DNA from: Thamnaconus septentrionalis | Lineage: Eukaryota; Chordata; Actinopteri; Tetraodontiformes; Monacanthidae | Length of the DNA: 64,000 bases | NCBI GenBank assembly: GCA_009823395.1 | Contig: CM020501.1 | Location: forward strand, 9,917,361 to 9,981,360 | Direction: 5' to 3' | Part shown: positions 55,591 to 64,000 of the stretch, piece after piece | Position numbering within the stretch: the first letter of the stretch is position 1 | Layout: each line of letters opens with the position of its first letter | Notes under the pieces: generated by a model | The model's input: the letters and a program-made list of their open reading frames with translations, nothing else | The model's database searches: none | Told to the model about the DNA's origin: nothing | Made by a program: the position numbers and the translations under genes

Positions 55591-58500
55591 CTGCACGTGG
55601 AAAAAACAACATTGCACTCTATTAAATACCACCACCACCACCAACACCAACAACAACAACATAAGACCACAGCAGTGCGTGGACACTCAGGATCTGAGGT
55701 GTAATAATAACCGACCTAATGTTTCCATGTTTTCTCCATTGATGACGTCCACGTAGTCACTACAGGTTCCCAGAAGGTTCTTAGCTTGCAGATCAAAGTG
55801 AGAGAAGCCCACGTGGATGCTCGTGTTGGATGGGATGCTGATGCGCCACGTGCACACAGACAGGGCAGGGTAGTTGCCCGTCGGCCAATTGGGAGACATC
55901 ATTTCACCTTGATTTCCGCTGAAGACTCCTCCACAAGGCGCTGCATTTGTAACAGTCCGATGGGGGAAATATAAAAGGACAATTAAACGCTTTGGTTTTA
56001 TTATATTTTCCATTTGAAAGGTATTTCTTCATCACAGATCTTCTGCCTTACCCTCTGTGGGGTCTATTGCCCTCCAGGTGGCAGCAAAGCCCATGTCTAC
56101 CACTCTGTCATTGGAAGAGAAGACGAGGTGAAGATTGTTTCCATCGCTCACCAGGTCTTGAGGGAGATTTGGGCCGCAGAGTGTTCCTGGGGGGAAAGTA
56201 TTACAGTTTCTGGAGTCTGTTCTTAGTTCATGTAGCGAGGACTGCTGAGATTGAAAAAAATATCCATTTTTAAAAAGTCTGTTGTGGCATTAAGGCACAG
56301 GAGAAGATTTCTTAGGCAAAAACAAACTAGCGACACAAAAGACTTTTTAAGGATAAAAAAAATGTTTTCTCTCCTCAGTTAAACACATGACAAGTGCTGC
56401 CCGCCAAGATAGCAAATTTAGCGCCGTTAACTGTTAACTACTGGTGGTAGCAGTAAAGAAAACTTGTAGCGGTAGTTATTTTTTATTCTTCTCTCTGTCC
56501 ACTTTCTGAAACGCACAACTGCTTTTTCTGTTATTTGACACAAGTTCAAAAATTTCTGAGGAATTAGGACTTGTTTCTATCAAAACAAAAGAGTAATTCT
56601 GCATTTACACAGTGGTTTTGCTGAACATTAACCCAGAATTTATCTTATCCTGCAGTTGAAGTTGGGTAATAGTTGAAGGTACACCAGTATTTAATCCCAC
56701 GTTGAACTTTGCATTTGCCTTAAAATTAATGTGACACAAGCTAAACGGCAAATGGCCGATTGTCTGACTTATCTTTTAAAAAAACAAAACAAAACAAAAC
56801 AAAACAAACAAACTTCCATATTAAACATATACTGCTATACGTCTGACTAAGCAACTCTAAAGAGTCAGTTTTCTCCTTTTAAATCATTATAATCTCCAAT
56901 AAAGCTTTATTAAACTCAGAGGATCTCAGAAACAAACTATGAGTAATTTAAATCATAGAAATGGGTGGAATACTTGTAATTTCCATGTTATTTGCAATCT
57001 AATAATGTCTATGACATATTGTACCTCATCACATACACGTGTCTTGTACTATTTTGTTTTATTAGCCTCGTATCTTGATTACCTTGATGTGACATAACTC
57101 CCCAAGTGTTTATAAATCACTGTGTCGAGTTTTTTTTTTTTTTTTTTGATAAGTCACTGCATTGAAATTGCGACTGTACAATTTCACATCAGATTAATCC
57201 CACAAAGGAAAGTAAAGCAGCCCAATCATGTCACTGATGGTATTAAACAAAAGTAAAGTCAGGGAGTCATTCACAGACCTAGAGATCCAGTCTGGTCTGA
57301 GATCCCAAGTTTGTCATTTATGCAGAGCTGACTCTCCTCCAGGGAGAAATTGCGGAAATGAAGGTGGACCAGTTTTCCGGGGGTCACACTGATGTCCCAG
57401 TGACATTTGGCCTTGTTGCTGTAGCCTCCAGGGAAACCCATAGAGGACACAGTCCCTTCTGTGCCGTTCAAGACCGCAGGGCCACCACAGCCGGAAACTG
57501 CGGAAAGAAAGAATGCGATAATGTGGAAAAACTGAATGGTTTGAAGGGGAAATAAGTGTTCCAATTTTGAGCGGCTTTGAGTCATACCAAATCCGTTGTA
57601 AATGTCCTTGCGGATTACGTTCTCGATCCAGGGGAGGTAGGCAGAGGAGCGAGTGAACACCGAGGGCTTTTTGTTCATAACGCACCCAATAGGACCAAAG
57701 CTAGTTATACCGTGAACCTCCCAAGGACTACCTATCTTATCCTGACACACCAGAGGACCACCTGAATCTCCCTGCACAGAGTCACATAAAGAAGAGGGAC
57801 ATATAAAGAGATGCTCTGATGTTTATGAATGTCTTCATCATGTCTTCCTTTCGTGCAAAATTTCACCTGGCAGACAGACTTGAGCTCATCAGGCAACGTA
57901 TAACCACAGCAGATCATGGAGGTCTTGACCTGGAACCACCAGTAATCCATCCTCTTGCAGGTATCATACTCCACAACAGGCAGGGCGACCTGGTTAAGGG
58001 CCTCGGCTACCGTTGCGTTCATTGAATTACCTACAAAATACACACAACACAATTTAGAAGCACAAATTGTCAACTGTCCAGCAGAGTGCAAAATGGATGT
58101 CACGAGAAGCGGATAAAAGAAAGTGAGTGAATGAGTAAACACATGTTCTGCGGCGTTTTACCCGTCTCATCTCCCCAGCCCGTGGCATAGCACTTCTTGC
58201 CATGAGGCAGCATCTCCTCATTAGAGGGAAGGCAGGCGAAGGAGATCTCATCACTGGTTGTCACGTCCCCATCCAGCCTGACGAGGGCAATGTCAAACTC
58301 CACCGTAGGCACAGTCGGATATTTGAACCCCTCGTGGCGGTAGATGCCAGAGACGTTGAAGCAGCGCTCGCTCGGCTCAGTGAAAGTCAGGTTGTGCTTG
58401 CCGAGGCACATGCGCCAGCGTTGAAGCTCATCGGCGTACCTGAGAAAGGGGTTGAAAAATCAATAATAACGATATGCCACACTCTACAGCAAAAACACAG

Positions 58501-61500
58501 GAGACCTGCACAGTTTTACGTCTCAACCGCTACATTGACTCAAGCAGAATGCAATGAATACAATGCACTCCATAGCAGTGAACATACAACGGTGCTTTAC
58601 ATTTCAGCTTTTTGGAATATTTGGGTTTTCAGAGTAATGTATAGTTTATTTTCGTGCATTGTCAAGACGAAGAGGAAAATTATGTAAAACAATGTTTACC
58701 TGATGAAGCAGTGGGCTGCTGTCATAACCCAGTTCTTATGAATGAGAGTTCCACCACAGGTGTGGAAGAATGTGGGCTCTGGACGACTGTCTGGCCAAAC
58801 CTGGAACAAGATCCAACTTAATGCAAAAATCACTTTACTGCTACCGCTTCAACAATAAAAGTGTCTATTATCTCTGAAAAAAAAAGAAAATGTCATCCTG
58901 CTTCTTTTTGCTTGCTCCACATCACATAATTTATGTCAGCCCCTTGTGATGTCACAAAGGGCTGGTGAACTGATTTACAGATATCTCATCCAGGTTGGAA
59001 GGCGCTTTTGGTTTGAGATTAAGGGCTGACTTGACAATAATAATTCCAAACATTCTTGAACCGTGTCGCCAGTGTCATCAGTTTCAGAGGGAATCTAAAA
59101 TTCAGTAATACTCGTCAGACCCTGTAAACAGAAGGCTAAAAGCGTTTTTTATCAGGAGACCTTTTGATAATTAAAGATGTAAGACTGTTACACTGGATCC
59201 CACAATTACAAATAAAGATGATATACACAAAAAGAAATGTATTCAGGATTCTGGATCCCGGATGTGTGTGAGTGTGAGTGCTCTGGACACTTTCCATACC
59301 TGCATGGACACTTGCCAGGGCCAGGAGTTCGGCTTGGCCCGCTCACCGTTCACAATTCGTGCCTCAAGAGTTGGAGGAATGGCTGGTTTCCCGCAGGTGC
59401 TGGGCCAGTCTGAAAAAAAACAGAAGAAAACGATTGTCACCAGTTCCATATCTGGCTCACCACTCATGTATGGATTTGTTTGTGGTTTGTTTGTGTGTAC
59501 AAACAATGCCTGGATATAGAGCACACATCTGCAGCTGGAAGATAAACGTGTGTTGCCGTGTGCGGCTTCAGGTTGGCCGTTCTAATACATCCCGTTGAAA
59601 TTATTATTTTTTCCAGGTTGAATTTGGACTCAATCCCACTGCGTTTGGCTGCCATTTAGTCACAGTCACATATCAAGTCTGCTGGTTTGCAAACAAAAAT
59701 CTGGCACTCTGCACAAACTGGGAAAATGTAACACTCAGACTCTGCAGCAATAATCCCTCAACACAACAATATCAGTATCTGAATATAACAGAATTTGCTT
59801 TTTTTAGACATAAATTGCTCTGATGACTCTGTCGCTCTCTCTCTCACTCTGTTCTTCCTTTTCCCAACAGACTGGTCACCTCTGGTAAAAAAAAAAAAGA
59901 AAAAAAAAAGAATCTAACCATATATAAAAGTCAACAATTGGTTTGGTGAAGGCCCAGAGAGGGGCTCATCAATGGCTGAAGAATTAGGATTAGATAGCTA
60001 GCTAGCTAGCTAATAATGAATAAATGCTAACTGAGGATCTGTGTTCTACACATATCCATCCCTGGAGCTTCAACAGATCTGCACACTGGATTTTTTTCAA
60101 CATCGCCTTTGCAGCAACTGCCAATTTCACTTGGATATACATAAGTGAGTGATAATGAGGAGGAGTAGCTGGTAATTCAATTCCCATTTTTCTCTGTTCT
60201 GCTCTGCCATTCTACTGCAGCTGAACAAAACTGGCCAACGTTACCAAAATATGGCAATGTTGACGATACGTTACATTATTTCACAATACAAAAAAATGTA
60301 CAATAATAATTACTATTTACAGGCTCTGAATTAATACTGCACCTATGGTGATGTTGTCCCAGGGGTTTGGTGGAACAGGGGGCTCAGTGGGGGCAGGCAG
60401 ACTGGGGTTTGTTGTCCAGTAGGCCCTGAATCCTTTGCCCTCAGTGAACAGATCTGTTTGGAAACGTATCACCAGTCTGCTGCCTTTCGTCTCGATGGTG
60501 GGAGGCAGAGTAGAGCCACAAAAGGGGCCTGAAACAGATTCAAAGTCATAAACAGTTTGGCACTTACGGTAAAAAGTAGGTGCATATGGTTCACTGAGAT
60601 TTAAAATGTCATTTATTTTACAGATTTATCTATACATTTCATTACATTCTTTAAAATCTATTGTGAGCTGCTTGTCATATGGACAAACAAACCATAAACC
60701 TACCAAACTTTTGATGCGCTGCATTAGTCACACTGTTGATGTCGTACACCATAATGTTATCGTAGCATCTGTTTGTAAACACGTCTGCAGGTTCGACATC
60801 AAAGTCGGTGAACGTCAGGTGGATTTTTTTCCCAACTGGCACGGCGATGTTCCACATGCAGTCAGCATTGGCCTTGTAATTCATGGGCCAGTTCTGGGAT
60901 TTTATAACCCCTGTTTCCTCTTTGGAAGTAAACCCGCACCCCTGGATTTCTGAGAGAGGAAGGAAGGAACAATTAGGAGAATAAGGGATGTATCTTACAG
61001 CCAAAATTAAAAATGTGTACAGTTTTTCTTCTGTTTCTAAGGTTACATTTGTTAGTGAAGCTTGTTATAAAGTCCCAGAACATGATAAACAGTGTGAATG
61101 TCTACAAAAAATTTAAAGAACTTTAGATAAACACACGTATGTGAGTGCCAGATGTAAACCAACTCTGCTTGACTGGGATTTCTGCTGTAAGGCGCTGGTT
61201 TTACTTGTATGCATCTCCAGTGCTGCAAGTGTAACTGCTCAATATAGTGCGGAGCAGCTGTCTGTTAGATTATGGCCCCGTTATCATCAACTTCTTTACC
61301 TTTGGCTTGAGGTTAACAAGTTTCAATTCCTTTAACTCAAGCAACGTTTGCCCCTCTGCTGCATGTTGGCTCCACATTACCAATGAAAATCATGATAAGA
61401 TGACAGGAATTTAGATAAAGATAATCCTTTCTCGATCTACCTATCTATTGCTGAGATGGTTAAACCCCACTGTACTATGCTCCTCTGTGTGTTGACGCAG

Positions 61501-63934
61501 AGTGAAATGTGTGTGGCTGCGGAGATGCTTCGGTGGACTGATTTCTCAGAAAAGTGCAGGGAACTGTCCACAGACTGGAATCTATGTGTCGTGGTACCTG
61601 CGATGTCTTCGGGGTAGACAGCCTCCCACTTGGCAGAGAATCCCCGGTCTGTGAGGCGGTTGTCAGACTGAAAGCTGACAGATATGGAGTCGCTGGCACT
61701 GACCACTAGGGGCGGTGTGATGTGGCCGCAGTGCGTCCCTGCAGAGGGAAAGAAGAGTGAAAAGGAAACAAAGCTTTGATTCAGGAAAATTGCAATTGAG
61801 AACTCTTTTGATCGCTCTGAGCCGACTAATTGTTTCATTTCTTGAAGTTAGAGCGATGTAGACTTGTCACAATGCTGTAAAACCTGGAAGACCTCTAAGC
61901 CCTAAAGAAAAGGGGAAACTCACCTAGTGTGCTGTAAGCATCTGTAATAACAAGCTTGTCATCATTGCACATCCCAGTCTCCCCAGTGATGGCCAAGTCA
62001 GTGATGTGCAGCTTCACCAGGAATCCTTTGGGGACAGAAATCTTCCAGGAGGTCTGCAGGTGAGCAGGGTATGGGTTTGGATAACCTGAGGACTGGATCT
62101 CTCCTTTACGGCCGGTGAGGATGACTGAACCACTTCCTGTCAAACAGCAGCAGAGGAAGGAATACTGACTGCACAATCTGAGGATGTGAAAACTTTGACT
62201 TGTGCTGCGGATTTCTTTTAAAATAATGAAACCTGGGTCAATGATTTTTATAACTCTTTCATTAGATGTAAAATCTCTTTTTTCAATGCAGACAAGTTTG
62301 CTTTCTGCAAAAAGCTTTGATGAATAAAGGAAGTTTTATCTCGCCACTCATGCACTGAGTAACTTGGGTACATCCTTATTTGGCTGCTGTCACCTGATTA
62401 GAGCAGTAAAAAGAGCACAGCCTGTGCACAGGTGGGCTGGGGTGCACAAAGATATCACAGATTCTGTATCAGCATCAGGTGATAACAAGACGACGGAGAA
62501 AGTTGTGAAATTGCTGACTGAAGAATAGAATCACAGTGTTGCAGAAAGGTTTAGGCTGACTCAAAGAAGTTCTGTTGACACAAAGTGACTGCTTTTTACT
62601 TTTTCTTTTTCATTTTCTTCTACTTTTTTGTTGACTTACCCATCAACCAGATCTGGAACTAAACACAATTGTGTTTAGTTCCAGATCTGGTTGATGGGTA
62701 AGAGATCTGGTTGATGGGTAAGAGATGGGTAAGAGATGGTGTACAGATGGTTTTGCACCATTAATGAGCATCCAAAAAAATACACTGGTTCAAAGGTTCC
62801 ACATCATGCATAATTCATTCAACAAGAACGTCTCCTAGCCTTAGCCTTAACCTTAGCCCGCACAAGGGAAGAAGGTTCATTCTTTACTTCAGAAGTTTGG
62901 AATAAATATCTCACTGTGATGTCACTAAGGGCACTGGCTCTTCACTGATATCTCTCCCAGAACTCTCACAACAACCCCAGCCAGGTGTTTTTTCCTTCCA
63001 AACATGTAGTTCCAACAGGCCTGGATGTTAGGGGAGGAAGCTAATATTGATAGCTTTTGGCAGGAAGCTGCAAACACAGGGCTAAATATGTTGTCGACAG
63101 CTCGACAGAATCAAAAATCACGACCGTAAACAAAGACCTGGCAACAATATGAGTTCATACTGTTAAACATCGAAAAGGGAAACATAAAAAAGATGAGCAG
63201 ACTTGTGTAGAAGTGTGTTTACCAGTAGTTGCGGGAATTTCTGTTGTTGTTTTTGTTGTGGTGGTGGCAGGGGCGGGGGCGACAGTCGTTTGGATAAACT
63301 TGCTGTATGCTGCATTGAATCCCTGCGAGGTCAAGGTGTGGTCGGATTTGAAGCGAACCACCATTGTGTTGAAATCGGAGGTCAGAGGCTTCGGCAACTT
63401 CGGCCCACAAAATTTACCTGCAACAAATTATTATTTAAAAGTGACTGTGAGAAAGTAATGAAGTGAAAACAGTGATAAATGTAAATTCAAATGAAGCGGA
63501 GTTCATCTTGTGTAATGGAAACAGATCTGGAATTCTATACTGTGAAATCAGTGATGATAAAGAAAGATTTTTTTTTGAGTCAAAATCAAATTCTTCCACC
63601 CTCGTGTTCCTTCCTCCTTGCTTACTCCTTGCTTTATCAAGCACTTCAGCACTACGTGTAACATGCACTAAGCACTTCATGTTTTTATTTATTATAGGTT
63701 TTTTATTTATTATATTAATTTCCTTTGGGATTAATAAAGTTTTATCTAATTTAATCTAATCTAATCTAATCTAATCTACTGCAATCAGTGTGTGATGTGA
63801 TGTTTACCGAGCGAAGTAGATCCGGGCCTGTGGCCACCGTAGACCTGAACATAGTCTCCACAGGCTGAAGGCACCAGCTCCAAAGAGTTGAATGTCAGGT
63901 GAATCCTTTCTCCGACAGGCACAGTGATTTTCCA
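55424..63934 (-). CDS. Ovochymase-like CUB/chymotrypsin-like serine protease, 3' 15 exons (5' part beyond window)
   Basis: Overview. Fifteen exons in perfect phase encode 896 residues ending at TAG 55424-55426. Domain order by in-window residue: partial CUB 1-95, Thr-rich linker 96-107, CUB about 108-225, CUB about 226-355, Pro-rich linker, peptidase S1 about 375-645, CUB about 648-766, CUB about 767-885. The protease has the zymogen Cys (CGKPAIPP), cleavage at EAR/IVNG (about 388), and the triad in TAAHC (H436), FDIALV (D489) and GDSGGP (S590). All triad residues are present, so it should be active and secreted. CUB-protease chains of this kind are ovochymases; CUBs before the S1 domain suit OVCH1, whose upstream protease domain would lie to the right. 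The exact orthologue is uncertain. Confidence 0.85.
55716..55940 (-). CDS. Ovochymase-like exon n (last CUB)
   Basis: Acceptor acaaatgcag, donor TTAG/gtcggt; [49 protein letters not shown]. Complete first three CUB cysteines. Confidence 0.92.
56052..56186 (-). CDS. Ovochymase-like exon m (CUB end)
   Basis: Acceptor ttccccccag, donor GAGG/gtaagg; [36 protein letters not shown]. Found from splice sites and phase. Confidence 0.9.
56187..57278. other. Ovochymase-like intron (between exons l and m)
   Basis: A/T-rich, with (AAAAC)n at about 56778-56808 and a possible LINE 3' end on the minus strand near 57175-57215. Nothing coding. Confidence 0.5.
57279..57497 (-). CDS. Ovochymase-like exon l (CUB)
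   Basis: Acceptor ctttccgcag, donor CTAG/gtctgt; [47 protein letters not shown]. The donor gtctgt is weak but phase agrees. Confidence 0.92.
57588..57771 (-). CDS. Ovochymase-like exon k (catalytic Ser)
   Basis: Acceptor tctgtgcag, donor TTTG/gtatga; [49 protein letters not shown]. The Ser codon is 57765-57763. Confidence 0.95.
57867..58030 (-). CDS. Ovochymase-like exon j (S1 pocket residue)
   Basis: Acceptor tattttgtag, donor CCAG/gtgaaa; [37 protein letters not shown]. The residue at chymotrypsin position 189 is Ser. Confidence 0.93.
58162..58439 (-). CDS. Ovochymase-like exon i (catalytic Asp)
   Basis: Acceptor cctttctcag, donor ACGG/gtaaaa; [31 protein letters not shown] with the catalytic Asp, [10 protein letters not shown]. 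Has an extra Cys pair (RMCLG and ERCFNV) not usual at these positions. Confidence 0.94.
58700..58800 (-). CDS. Ovochymase-like exon h (catalytic His)
   Basis: Acceptor cttgttccag, donor TCAG/gtaaac; [20 protein letters not shown] then [11 protein letters not shown] with the catalytic His. Confidence 0.94.
58801..59299. other. Ovochymase-like intron (between exons g and h)
   Basis: Unremarkable A/T-rich intron; no repeat family or coding recognised. Confidence 0.5.
59300..59409 (-). CDS. Ovochymase-like exon g (protease start, activation site)
   Basis: Acceptor ttttttcag, donor CAG/gtatgg; [20 protein letters not shown] then [16 protein letters not shown]. Chymotrypsinogen-style Cys and R/IVNG activation cleavage. 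Confidence 0.94.
59410..60342. other. Ovochymase-like intron (between exons f and g)
   Basis: Contains a short TAGC repeat at about 59996-60012. Nothing else recognised. Confidence 0.5.
60343..60528 (-). CDS. Ovochymase-like exon f (CUB end and Pro linker)
   Basis: Acceptor ctgtttcag, donor ATAG/gtgcag; [31 protein letters not shown], then a Pro-rich linker [16 protein letters not shown] leading to the protease domain. Confidence 0.92.
60704..60949 (-). CDS. Ovochymase-like exon e (CUB)
   Basis: Acceptor cctctctcag, donor TTTG/gtaggt; [37 protein letters not shown] and [11 protein letters not shown]. Full set of first three CUB cysteines. Confidence 0.92.
60950..61597. other. Ovochymase-like intron (between exons d and e)
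   Basis: Nothing recognised. Confidence 0.5.
61598..61738 (-). CDS. Ovochymase-like exon d (CUB end)
   Basis: Acceptor ccctctgcag, donor GCAG/gtacca; [32 protein letters not shown]. Standard CUB ending, in phase. Confidence 0.9.
61924..62136 (-). CDS. Ovochymase-like exon c (CUB lacking first Cys pair)
   Basis: Acceptor gtttgacag, donor CTAG/gtgagt. [20 protein letters not shown] then WKISVPKGF and [13 protein letters not shown]. The usual first two CUB cysteines are replaced (GSGS for CGG, QTSW for xCxW), while the second pair is kept. Confidence 0.9.
62137..63222. other. Ovochymase-like intron (between exons b and c)
   Basis: Carries the perfect palindrome and tandem units at 62635-62733. 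Otherwise no coding or repeat family recognised. Confidence 0.5.
62635..62733. repeat. Perfect 68-bp palindrome plus tandem arm copies
   Basis: 62635-62668 is the exact reverse complement of 62669-62702, with no spacer (centre CAATTG). The outer 20 bases of the right arm, AGATCTGGTTGATGGGTAAG, are then repeated at 62703-62722, followed by an 11-base partial copy to 62733. Confidence 0.95.
63223..63417 (-). CDS. Ovochymase-like exon b (CUB end and Thr-rich linker)
   Basis: Acceptor tttgttgcag, donor ACTG/gtaaac; [19 protein letters not shown] and [10 protein letters not shown] complete the CUB. A linker rich in Thr/Ala/Pro ([17 protein letters not shown]) follows, a likely O-glycosylated spacer. 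Confidence 0.9.
63690..63778 (+). mobile_element. LINE 3' end with TAATC tail
   Basis: TTTCCTTTGGGATTAATAAA then GTTTTATCTAA and five or so TAATC-type units; the 3' end of a truncated non-LTR element in the ovochymase-like intron. Confidence 0.55.
63808..63934 (-). CDS. Ovochymase-like exon a (CUB, middle part)
   Basis: Acceptor gattcctcag, donor CTCG/gtaaac; [20 protein letters not shown] then [10 protein letters not shown]. Carries the third CUB cysteine. The first half of this CUB is beyond the window. Confidence 0.88.
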
Positions 63935-64000
63935 CTGAGGAATCAGAGAGATCACACGTACAAAACACATTCTTGTTAATAATTTGAACATTTACAGACA

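Overview
The window looks like genomic DNA from a teleost fish. Three protein genes with vertebrate exon-intron structure are present. The whole of FAM13A fits in about 46 kb, far more compact than in mammals. The introns are full of CA/GA/AT microsatellites and fish-type retroelement pieces. No rRNA, tRNA, CRISPR array or prokaryotic operon is visible. I worked out exon boundaries by reading GT/AG splice sites and checking that codon phase carries from exon to exon. Translations are mine; no database search was run.

Layout. (1) 1952-4102, plus strand: the last three coding exons of a HECT-type ubiquitin ligase, best read as HERC3, with a 3' UTR to about 4.87 kb. (2) About 6.85-54.4 kb, minus strand: a complete FAM13A gene with 24 coding exons (8472-54007). 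It encodes an N-terminal RhoGAP domain and a long C-terminal part with coiled coils, about 1045 residues. HERC3 and FAM13A are convergent (tail to tail), as at human 4q22. (3) 55424 to beyond the right edge, minus strand: 15 exons coding the last 896 residues of a secreted multidomain CUB / chymotrypsin-like serine protease of ovochymase type. The order is CUB(partial)-CUB-CUB-protease-CUB-CUB-stop. Its stop codon lies about 1.4 kb upstream of the FAM13A start codon, so the two genes run in tandem.

The genes do not form a pathway: an E3 ligase, a Rho-family GAP/scaffold and an extracellular protease. I found no unknown genetic system. The most informative oddities are these. A decayed protease-domain exon lies downstream of the ovochymase-like stop codon. 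A one-base phase mismatch sits at the splice acceptor of the last FAM13A exon. A perfect 68-bp palindrome with tandem copies of its arm lies in an ovochymase-like intron. Triplet repeats start within a few bases of two FAM13A splice donors. A CpG-rich island lies inside FAM13A.

Mobile DNA includes an L2-like LINE fragment apparently split by a TTAA-flanked MITE (0.3-1.56 kb), a hAT-like MITE (9.5-9.85 kb), two copies of a SINE-like repeat (35.5 and 42.7 kb) and several LINE 3' ends. Most remaining sequence is intron in which I see only microsatellites and no conserved coding.
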